Shown here one piece after another: positions 1 through 6,700 of a stretch of DNA of 14,345 nt. Under the pieces are notes generated by a model. The model ran no database searches. It saw only the letters and a list, made by a program, of their open reading frames with translations, and was not told where the DNA came from. The stretch comes from Bacillota bacterium (GTDB taxonomy: Bacteria; Bacillota; Clostridia; Lachnospirales; Lachnospiraceae). The stretch is from contig JAEWPN010000152.1 in assembly GCA_023399455.1 (NCBI GenBank), positions 1 through 14,345 of the forward strand, read 5' to 3'. Within the stretch, counting starts at the first letter, position 1. Each line of letters begins with the position of its first letter. The translations under genes were made by a program, and so were the position numbers.

Positions 1-134
1 TGGATCTTTTCGCCTTCGGCGTTTAAAATATGACTTAATCCTAGTTCTTCCAGAGCGATGGAGGCTAAAATATAATTGATAGCATCATCTCTGCTGATCG
101 GAGGGCTTACCTCCGGAAAGATTGGTAATGACAT
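1..134 (-). CDS. Small conserved Firmicutes protein, N-terminal part (runs off the left edge)
   Basis: Only the first 44 codons are in the window. The protein begins [20 protein letters not shown] and continues with an amphipathic helix containing [21 protein letters not shown] strong ribosome site, AAGGAGAT, lies just upstream of the ATG, which fixes the start at 134. I recognise the helix pattern ([18 protein letters not shown]) from small proteins and N-terminal segments widespread in spore-forming Bacilli and Clostridia. I do not know an assigned biochemical function. A spore-coat or exosporium role is an inference, supported weakly by a sigma-K-like promoter upstream. Confidence that it is a real gene is high; confidence in any role is low. 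Confidence 0.8.
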   Translation of the reverse strand, partial: MSLPIFPEVSPPISRDDAINYILASIALEELGLSHILNAEGEKI

Positions 135-178
135 ATTTTTATCTCCTTATGATATTGTTTATTATTTTATCCTCATTT

Positions 179-208
179 TATTATATGTATATTAGCGTAA
201 ATCGTTAG
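179..208 (-). promoter_or_regulatory. Possible sigma-K (mother-cell sporulation) promoter for the left-edge gene
   Basis: Read on the minus strand, CATATAATA at 187-179 fits the sigma-K -10 pattern CATAnnnTA. An AC at 205-204 sits 16 bases upstream, where the short sigma-K -35 is expected. The -10 is about 45 bases before the start codon at 134. The match is short and AT-rich sequence can produce it by chance, so this is a suggestion only. Confidence 0.3.
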
Positions 209-398
209 TATCTTTTAGGGCTACAGGTCATATACTAATATGTTAGTCATTTGTATTCTTATATGTGGAGGATTATGGCAGAAATCTATTTGGAAAATCT
301 TTGATGCCATTTCTGATGAAATGTAGTATACTTTGATTTATAGAAAGATTGTAGAAACATCCGGCAACACGCTTTGTGATTTGCTCATGTGTTGGGGC

Positions 399-435
399 AA
401 AAAATATATGCCTTGTCTTTCGACAAGGCATATAT
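399..435 (-). terminator. Intrinsic terminator of the small RNA
   Basis: A perfect 14-bp inverted repeat (404-417 with 422-435) surrounds a 4-base loop, which reads GAAA on the minus strand. Six U residues follow on the minus strand (A run at 399-404). On the plus strand no T run follows, so termination is minus-directed. Confidence 0.8.
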
Positions 436-500
436 AAACCACAAGGCGCGCTACCCAATGGTTTGGGAGACATCATCGTATGGATGATATAACCTGCTTC
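399..500 (-). ncRNA. Candidate small structured RNA of about 100 nt, family not recognised
   Basis: The minus strand holds a complete transcription unit with no convincing reading frame. It has a sigma-A promoter at 535-507, a predicted start near 500 and a strong terminator at 435-399. Between them the transcript can form ATCATC-CATAC-GATGAT (about 487-471) and CCCAA-ACCA-TTGGG (about 466-453). The second hairpin competes with a longer-range AAACCA/TGGTTT pairing, so two exclusive folds are possible. The terminator stem is 14 perfect pairs closed by a GAAA tetraloop. I compared it by eye with T-box, purine, fluoride, ZTP, preQ1, guanidine, 6S and SRP RNA consensus features and found no match. 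It lies between a leftward gene and a rightward gene, so it is not simply a leader of either. The alternative is a leader of the left-edge gene, but the terminator lies far upstream of that gene. Confidence 0.55.
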
Positions 501-506
501 CACTAA

Positions 507-535
507 AATATAGCACATAGTGACAAAAAAATCAA
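507..535 (-). promoter_or_regulatory. Sigma-A promoter of the small RNA
   Basis: On the minus strand TTGATT (535-530) and TATATT (512-507) are separated by exactly 17 bases. The -35 has four of six and the -10 five of six consensus bases. The predicted start is a G near 500. It lies less than 100 bases from the start of the rightward mannose gene at 596, so its activity could affect that gene's own promoter. I could not place a promoter for the mannose gene confidently. Confidence 0.6.
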
Positions 536-595
536 GAAAAAATTAAGAATTTATAACAAAAAAATAAATTTTTTATTACGAAAGGAAATTTCATT

Positions 596-2944
596 GTGAA
601 ATGTATTGTACTTGCAGGCGGTCGAGGGGATCGTCTTTGGCCATTATCGCGAAAAAATTATCCGAAGCAATTTATTAAGCTGCAGAAAACTCATTCCATG
701 TTCCAGGAAACTGTAGCGAGAAATCTACCTTTTTGTGATGAATTTGTTATAGTTACGAATAAAGAGTATCAATTTATAATAGAGAATCAGCTAAGTGTTT
801 TTCAAGGCTTGACGGAAAGCTGTATTTTTGAGGAGCTGGGCCGCAAGACTACGGCTGCTATCATCCTTGCGTGTCTCCAGTTTCCTATGTCCGAAACGGT
901 CCTTGTGGTACCCACAGACCAGTTGATCGAAGGGGAAGAGTATAAGGCAGCGATGCTTCGGGCGAAGGAGCTTAGCAAAGAAGGGTATCTTGTGACCTTT
1001 GGAATGAAAATTGAGGAGCCGGAAGAGCGTTTTGGCTACATCCGTTTTTGCGAAGAGGATGTGCTTCAGTTTACGGAGAAGCCGGATAGAGCGGAGGCGC
1101 TGGAGTATCAAAAGAGCGGAGAATATCTAGTAAATAGCGGGACCTTTATGTTCAACGTGGGTAATATGCTTCAGGAACTTAAAAAGTATTCTCCTGAGCT
1201 GGAGAAGGCATGCAGGAGCGCTTATAAGACGAGAAAGCATATGAAGAGTCATGTGCTTTATACAGAGGACATATTAAGGACAATACCGGCTGCAGCCATA
1301 GAAAAGTCTGTATTTGAGCATACGAAGCGCGCTAAGGTGGTGCACTGCGCTTTTCGCTGGAAGGATATCGGCAGTTTGGAAGATTTAAAGGCGACGGAGC
1401 TGGAGACTGCAGAAGTAAGCAAGCAGGTGGCCTATCGCTGTGAGAATACTGAGATTATAAATCAATGCAGCAGAAGTACGGTAGTGGCTAACGAATTGAA
1501 AGACATACTGGTGGTAAATACGCTGGATGCTGTTTATATTGGGAAAAAAGGGAAGTCGGACGAGCTTAAGAGCATTATTAAGGAATCTCCTCAGATCAGA
1601 GAATTTGTAAATAATGGAAGAATCATGTACCGGGCGTGGGGAAGCTACGAGCTTGTAGTGGATGAGGCGACTTACCGTGTTAAAAAGATCATCATTTACC
1701 CGGGAAAAACCATTTATGCACATAGCCATAAATATCGCAGCGAGCATTGGTCTGTGGTGTCGGGAACGGCTAAGATTGAGCTGGATGGAGTGAGCGGCAA
1801 TTTTGGAATGAATGATGTTATCGATGTGGGCCGGAACATGGTTCATCAGGTGTCAAATGTTGGAATCGTTCCCCTCATTATTATAGAGGTGTCGGTAGGT
1901 GAAAACGTATCGGAAGAGGATATGGTTTCGGTCGATAGCAGAGACCTTACGGAGATCGACTTGGGCTATCAGTTGGAGCCCTATGTGAAGCTCCAGCCGT
2001 CCTATAAAGACTATCTGTGGGGGGGGGCAAAGCTCAAGGAGATTTACAGTAAGAATTGTGATTATGATATTATTGCAGAGAGCTGGGAGCTGTCTGCTCA
2101 TCCGGATGGCCAGAGTACGGTCATGAACGGCCGCCACAAGGGTATGCTTTTTGCCGAATATTTGGAAAAGATAGGAAGAGAAAGCCTTGGCTGGAAATGC
2201 CAGTCTCTGATCCGCTTTCCCATCTTGATTAAGTTTATAGACGCTAATTCCCCTCTTTCAGTCCAAGTGCATCCTGACGATGAGTATGCGCTGGAAGTGG
2301 AGGATGAATACGGAAAGAATGAAATGTGGTATATCGTGGATGCTGAAAAAGAGGCGTACATCTACTGCGGTTTCGTAAAGGAAGTAACCAGAGAAGAGGT
2401 GGCTGCACGAGTAACGGATAATACCATAGTTGAGATATTAAATAAGATTCCGGTAAAAAAAGGAGAAGTATACTTCATTCCGGCTGGAACAGTGCACGCG
2501 ATCGGCGGCGGACTGCTGGTCTGTGAGGTTCAGCAAAACTCCTCATGCACATATCGCTTATATGATTATAATCGTAAGGATCGCTTTGGGAATTATCGCG
2601 AGCTGCATATTGAAAAAGCACTTGATGTGATAGATTACAGGCCGTACATGCCGCAGAAATTTGAGGCAGGAACAGAAAAAGGAGAAACTTATGAATCCCG
2701 CCTGCTGTGCAGCTGTAAATATTTTGAATGCGTTAAATATACGATAGAAGGCAGCATGGAAATTCCACTGACGGAAGATTCCTTTCTCTCTTTGGTTTGT
2801 ATAAATGGAAGCGGAAGTGTTGGAATAAACGAATCGGACTATCCGTCTATGAGCTTTTTCGGAGGAGAGAGCCTCTTCCTTCCGAAATCGGATAAGATAT
2901 GCAGGATAGAAGGCATTTGCGAAATTCTGATTACAAGAGTGTAG
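596..2944 (+). CDS. manC: Triple fusion: mannose-1-phosphate guanylyltransferase, type II (cupin) and type I phosphomannose isomerase
   Basis: Residues 1-285 form a sugar nucleotidyltransferase: LAGGRGDRLWPLSR then PKQF near the N-terminus, FTEKPD at 159-164, NSG at 180-182 and WKDIGS near 260. This part makes GDP-mannose from mannose-1-phosphate and GTP. Residues about 345-455 are a cupin with the type II isomerase motif, HSHKYRSEHW at 376-385; its first position is His where the family usually has Gln. Residues about 465-782 are a full-length type I isomerase (ManA) with QVHPDD (557-562), KNEMW around Glu576, and AGTVHAIGGG with His634, which are the expected zinc ligands. The GTG start follows AAAGGA by 9 bases. 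It stands alone, with no phosphomannomutase nearby. The product likely feeds mannose-containing surface glycans. ManC joined to the cupin domain is common; a complete ManA added behind it is unusual. A nine-G run marks the start of the third domain. Confidence 0.92.
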   Translation: MKCIVLAGGRGDRLWPLSRKNYPKQFIKLQKTHSMFQETVARNLPFCDEFVIVTNKEYQFIIENQLSVFQGLTESCIFEELGRKTTAAIILACLQFPMSETVLVVPTDQLIEGEEYKAAMLRAKELSKEGYLVTFGMKIEEPEERFGYIRFCEEDVLQFTEKPDRAEALEYQKSGEYLVNSGTFMFNVGNMLQELKKYSPELEKACRSAYKTRKHMKSHVLYTEDILRTIPAAAIEKSVFEHTKRAKVVHCAFRWKDIGSLEDLKATELETAEVSKQVAYRCENTEIINQCSRSTVVANELKDILVVNTLDAVYIGKKGKSDELKSIIKESPQIREFVNNGRIMYRAWGSYELVVDEATYRVKKIIIYPGKTIYAHSHKYRSEHWSVVSGTAKIELDGVSGNFGMNDVIDVGRNMVHQVSNVGIVPLIIIEVSVGENVSEEDMVSVDSRDLTEIDLGYQLEPYVKLQPSYKDYLWGGAKLKEIYSKNCDYDIIAESWELSAHPDGQSTVMNGRHKGMLFAEYLEKIGRESLGWKCQSLIRFPILIKFIDANSPLSVQVHPDDEYALEVEDEYGKNEMWYIVDAEKEAYIYCGFVKEVTREEVAARVTDNTIVEILNKIPVKKGEVYFIPAGTVHAIGGGLLVCEVQQNSSCTYRLYDYNRKDRFGNYRELHIEKALDVIDYRPYMPQKFEAGTEKGETYESRLLCSCKYFECVKYTIEGSMEIPLTEDSFLSLVCINGSGSVGINESDYPSMSFFGGESLFLPKSDKICRIEGICEILITRV
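2019..2027 (+). repeat. Homopolymer of nine G at a domain boundary in the mannose fusion gene
   Basis: The run encodes W475-G-G at the very start of the type I isomerase domain. One extra G brings a stop about nine codons later. One lost G brings a stop about 36 codons later. Either slip leaves the guanylyltransferase and cupin domains whole and removes only the third domain. No other G run of this length lies in a coding region here. Whether it varies cannot be seen from a single sequence. Confidence 0.7.
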
Positions 2945-2968
2945 AAGCCTCATCGGAAGCCTTTATAT

Positions 2969-3000
2969 AAAAATCGCACTTGCTAAACCGCAAGTGCGAT
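2969..3000 (-). terminator. Intrinsic terminator downstream of the tRNA gene
   Basis: An 11-bp perfect stem (2973-2983 with 2990-3000) has a six-base loop and, on the minus strand, a run of five T. No T run follows on the plus strand, so it serves the leftward tRNA transcript. It sits just behind the stop of the mannose gene and might weakly pause that transcript too. Confidence 0.75.
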
Positions 3001-3045
3001 ACTATCCTCTATTAATCCAAAATCAAAAACACAGATAAATGAGAA

Positions 3046-3118
3046 TGGAGATAGCGAGACTCGAACTCGTGGCCTATACGTTGCGAACGTATCGCTCTCC
3101 CAACTGAGCTATATCCCC
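3046..3118 (-). tRNA. tRNA-Ala, anticodon CGC
   Basis: All 73 positions fit a cloverleaf. The acceptor GGGGATA pairs with TATCTCC, the D stem is GCTC/GAGC, the anticodon stem is ATACG/CGTAT around loop TTCGCAA, and the T arm carries TTCGAGT. Anticodon CGC reads GCG. The G3:U70 wobble pair, the main alanine identity element, is present, and A73 also fits. CCA is not encoded. Two oddities: the anticodon stem is AT-rich for an alanine tRNA, and A49 faces C65, breaking the outer T-stem pair. It has its own promoter (3159-3132) and terminator (3000-2969), so it appears to be a single-gene unit. Confidence 0.93.
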
Positions 3119-3131
3119 ATGCATGAAAATA

Positions 3132-3159
3132 ATTATAGCACTTCTGAATACAAATGCAA
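3132..3159 (-). promoter_or_regulatory. Sigma-A promoter of the tRNA-Ala gene
   Basis: On the minus strand TTGCAT (3159-3154) and a perfect TATAAT (3137-3132) are 16 bases apart. TGC directly before the -10 gives an extended -10. The start would fall about seven bases before the mature tRNA end. Confidence 0.75.
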
Positions 3160-3211
3160 CTATTTGTTGCTTTTAATTTTATGGCAGGATGCCGTCCGCT
3201 ATTTTTCCAAT

Positions 3212-3259
3212 AAAAAAGAAATAGTGACCGAAATTGAAGTTTCAAATCACTATTTCTTT
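3212..3259 (-). terminator. Hairpin with a T run, likely minus-strand terminator
   Basis: A 13-bp perfect inverted repeat (3215-3227 with 3247-3259) encloses 19 bases, including TTGAAGTTTCAA, which can form a small inner stem. On the minus strand the stem is followed by six T (A run at 3212-3217). It insulates the tRNA promoter from leftward transcription. No intact gene is directly upstream of it, so its original partner may be lost. Confidence 0.5.
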
Positions 3260-3268
3260 CCCCCCTTT

Positions 3269-3333
3269 ACAAAATTTATTATAAAACGACAGCGACTTTG
3301 TTGTAAAGTGTAATCCATCGCGTAAAATTGTAT
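3269..3333 (+). repeat. Imperfect direct repeat, copy 1 (65 bp)
   Basis: This copy aligns without gaps to 3611-3675 at an offset of 342 bases, with 11 differences by my count (about 83% identity). The longest exact block is the 17-base TTATTATAAAACGACAG. The repeats flank the toxin remnant. They look like traces of a tandem duplication that later lost most of one copy. Confidence 0.75.
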
Positions 3334-3378
3334 AAAACCATGCTTGAAGCTCAAGGGTGCCTATCACCTTGTTATGGC

Positions 3379-3626
3379 AATCTACATAAAACAAAAGGGG
3401 AAAACATAGATAATCAAAATATCAAGAAACATAAAAATGATGTGTTGCGCCTTGCGGTCAGTAATAAGAAAGAAACTGTAATAGGGATAGCAGAGCGAAT
3501 AAAAGAAGATGTAACAGTTTCTTGTCGCAGATTGAAAAAGAATTGAACGATATGAAAATGCTGGGGATACAAGGAGTACATATCAAGAAGTTCTTGAAGA
3601 TATTAGATTTACAAGAATTATTATAA
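3379..3626 (+). pseudogene. Remnant of an AbiEii/AbiGii-like nucleotidyltransferase toxin (C-terminal end only)
   Basis: The frame from 3379 reads KGENIDNQNIKKHKNDVLRL, then ETVIGIAERIKEDV up to about 3513. It must then shift frame, by one lost base or two gained, to continue as NSFLSQIEKELNDMKMLGIQ and end at the TAA at 3624-3626. Joined, the two pieces resemble from memory the tail of AbiEii-family nucleotidyltransferase toxins: IKKHrNDVfRL, then a helix ending in a conserved M-LGI-G stretch. The N-terminal catalytic domain is absent and no partner antitoxin gene is visible. The stop lies inside the second copy of the flanking 65-bp repeat. It is non-functional and is the residue of a toxin-antitoxin or phage-defence locus. 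Confidence 0.65.
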
Positions 3627-3675
3627 AACGACAGTGCCTTTTTGGTAAAGTGTAATTTATCGCATAATATTGCAT
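3611..3675 (+). repeat. Imperfect direct repeat, copy 2 (65 bp)
   Basis: This is the partner of 3269-3333. It starts within the last codons of the toxin remnant and runs about 50 bases past its stop, so the repeat unit originally covered the 3' end and downstream flank of that gene. Confidence 0.75.
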
Positions 3676-3720
3676 GGATCTGTGACTGGCGCTTTATATT
3701 ATCTGAAGAAGGCCGAACAG

Positions 3721-3755
3721 AAGCTCCCTCCGGCATCACTGCCGAGGGAGCTTTT
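3721..3755. terminator. Strong hairpin downstream of the glucosaminidase gene
   Basis: AAGCTCCCTCCGGCA pairs with TGCCGAGGGAGCTT across a TCAC loop, with one bulged C. Four T follow on the plus side, and a mixed T-rich stretch follows on the minus side. It lies 32-64 bases beyond the stop of the leftward glucosaminidase gene, so ending that transcript is its most likely job. Neither T run is ideal, so it may act in both directions. Confidence 0.65.
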
Positions 3756-3784
3756 AGGCATTTCTCAATTTTATGTCTTATTCA

Positions 3785-6700
3785 TTATTCGAACCCGTCA
3801 AACTCATCATCGTCAAAGCCTGTCTGCTTTGTATCATCTTTTTTCGTCTGATCTTTTAATTTTTTTATTGATATAACCTTACCGGTCTTTTTTGTATTAA
3901 CTTCCGGTTCGCGATAGTCGTCGATGAAAGCATCTTCTTCGTTTTCATCGTATGTCTCTTCATCAGATATCTTATCAGAAGATGCAGACTGAATGGAAAC
4001 AATCTTTAAAGAATCCGGCGTGGCGTTCCCGTTCCCGGAAGTATCAGAAGTGTCCTCTTCGTCTTCAAAATCTTCATCGTCTTTTCTCCTGAACAATAGG
4101 AAGGCAGTAACTCCGGCCGCAGCACAGACCAGAACGATTACGACAATAACAGCAACCATTCTTGGATTTATTTTGCCGCTTGCCGCATCTTGGCTGCTTT
4201 CCACATTTGTACTTATCGCTTCAATATCTGCAGAGTCATCTCCACTTGCAACTGTACCATCGATGGATGCCAGTTCAGCCATAGAGCTGTCGCTAATAAT
4301 GACAGCGTAATCGGAAGCATGGGTGAAGGTAAAAGAGATGTCTCCTGTCTGGGTGACCTCTACCGCATCCACGAATTCCAACTTGCTGCTATCCGGATTA
4401 TAATAGAACAGGTTCGCTATCCGTCCGGCGTTATCCTTCGCTGTGTTGATGGTAAGTATGGGTGCGAAGTCAAAGGTGCCGTCATGAGACAGAGTCAGCT
4501 CGATGACCGTATTATTTTCATCATTCCCCTTCACAGCATCTAAGAGTCCCGAAGGGATGTTTCCGGTGCCTATCGTGACGCCCATGTCGATACCGTTAGC
4601 TTCATCAGCTACGATATTACTGCCATTAATAGTCCAACTTATGCTGTTCCCCATGTTAAGCACTATATCCACATCCTGACCGCGGATGGAGGAAATAGAT
4701 TCCTCGTACAAAACAGTATTATTTTTCATATCGATAGTTGCACGTGCGCTTGTCTCTTCCGTTTTTGAAGAGGAGCCGTTTCCTTTGGAGGTCGTTGTTT
4801 TGCCGGAGGAACCGGTCGACGATCCTTGTAAGGAGGAAGTGTCCCCTGAAGAGTTACTGTCTGTAGGTGAAGTAACAGTATTGCTTTCGGAACCGGTTCC
4901 CGTGGAAGTCGTGGCAGAACCGGAGGAGGAGCCTTCCGGATTATTCTGTACCTCCGGCAGCTTGGCGATGATTTCCGTATAGCTGTCACCGCACCGGACA
5001 CACGTATAGGTACGGATGCCGGTTTCGGTAGCGGTAGCTTCCTTGGTTATCTTGGAGGTATAGCTATGACCCAGGGCCGGAATATCCTCGGTGTAAGTGT
5101 CACCGCAGGAGCAAGTGTAGGTTTTTACGCCCTTTACTGTACAAGTAGCTTCTTTTGTTATCGTGGCCGTATAATTATGCTTGTGGGTGGAAGGCAGTTT
5201 GTCAATAACTTCCGTGTAGGTATCGCCGCATACGCTGCATGTATAAGTGCGGATGCCGGTATCTGTCTCCGTAGGCTGCTTCGTTACGGCGGAGGTATAA
5301 AGGTGTCCTGTAGCAGGAACCGTCCTCGTTTCCTTGTAGCCGCATACATGGCAGGAACGGGAATCCGTACCTGATGTAGTGCAGGTTGCCGCTGTTACAT
5401 GTTCCCATTCGCCGAAAGTGTGATTGGTACACTTGGTAGCGGGAACTGCGCCTACGATAACCGGAATGTCAATGCCGTTTACTGTGTTATAGTTAGCGGT
5501 ATCCGGATTATAGGAGGCCTTGTACGAAGCGGTGCCCTCCTTAAGGACGGTAGCGGGTGCATCCCATGTGAAGCCTCCGGGCAGTGCGATAGAAGCCAGT
5601 GTATTGCCTGCTACGGTCTGCAGACCGGCAGGAATGGTATAAGCAGGAGTACCCTTTGCAACTGTCAGGGCCAGCACCTTGTTTATTGTATTATACTTTC
5701 CGGTGTCGGTAGGAGTGAAGGTAGCCGGGTAACCGGAGTTTGTAACGACAGGTACCGTAGCAGGGGCATCCCATGACCATCCGGATGGAAGCGTGATATT
5801 GTTTAAGGTCTGTGTCGGGCTATAGGTTACGCTGCCCAGAGAAGGTATCGTATAAGCAGGATCAACCTTCTGTACGGTTACTGTGCAGGAAGCCGTAGAA
5901 CCGCCCGATACGGTTGCCGTAATCGTCGTTGTGCCGGGATACAGTGCGGTTACTATACCGTTAGCATCTACAGAAGCAATGGAGGAATTCGCACTGGCAA
6001 AGGTAACGGTAGATGCGGCAACTTTGATGTTATCCACAAAGGCGTTCAAGCCGGAAGTAGTATCTACAGCCATCGTGAGAGAAGTCTTATCCAAAGTTAC
6101 TGTCTTCAACTCGGTTGGTTTTGTGCAAGCTGAGCCTGGCATATTGTCATATACCGGTATCTTGAATACAAAAGTATTATCTATGGAGCCTGCGTTGGAG
6201 TAGGCCTTTTTTACGTTCGAAGACTCGGAAGAAGGTGCTGCGATATTCTGCATATATTGGTGGTTATATGTCTGGGTAGTAGTTACATTGAACTTTTGCA
6301 GGTACAAGGTATCCTGCCCTACTTGAATATAATTCTTGGATATAATATTGGACCCGCCCGATAAGGAGAGATAACGGCTTGTCCAACCATAGGATCTCGC
6401 TTTGGCCAATCCGTTCGTAATGACCTCTGTGCTTCCTTTACCGGTGGCGCCAATATTAAAATAATTATAAAGTCCCTCATAACCAGAGTAGGTACCGGAT
6501 ATTAAAGCGGATGTGCCATTGGTCCCCTGCTCCTGAAGTACTCTGGAGGCAAGATGGAAGGGGCTTACCTTTAAGGTTTGTCCGATGGAAGTAAAGACCT
6601 GAGCATAAGACTGCCCATAATCAGGGATGGCACCAGACATAAAGGAGCTGTTCAGCATACTTTGAACGGCGGTTTGGGTATGGTAGGTCGCATTATAGCT

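Noticed and set aside
275..304. A nine-codon plus-strand frame preceded by GGAGG, like a leader peptide
   Set aside because: It is far from the next gene, shows no codon repeats suggesting attenuation, and no plus-strand promoter or terminator accompanies it. It is probably chance.
301..332. TTGATG and TATACT as a plus-strand promoter for the mannose gene
   Set aside because: The spacing is 20 bases, and the site is more than 260 bases before the start, across the small RNA gene.
273..518. An 81-codon minus-strand open frame overlapping the small RNA
   Set aside because: It spans the RNA promoter and terminator, has no recognisable domain, and its start lies in the -10 region. The structure explains the sequence better.
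399..535. Small RNA as a known riboswitch, T-box or 6S RNA
   Set aside because: The conserved cores of these classes were not found on either strand. A resemblance to the purine riboswitch (ATGGTTTGGGAG on the plus strand) covers only part of its core and is on the wrong strand for the promoter and terminator.
3046..3675. A genomic island integrated at the tRNA-Ala gene
   Set aside because: The debris is on the 5' side of the tRNA, no repeat of the tRNA 3' end is visible and no integrase is present.
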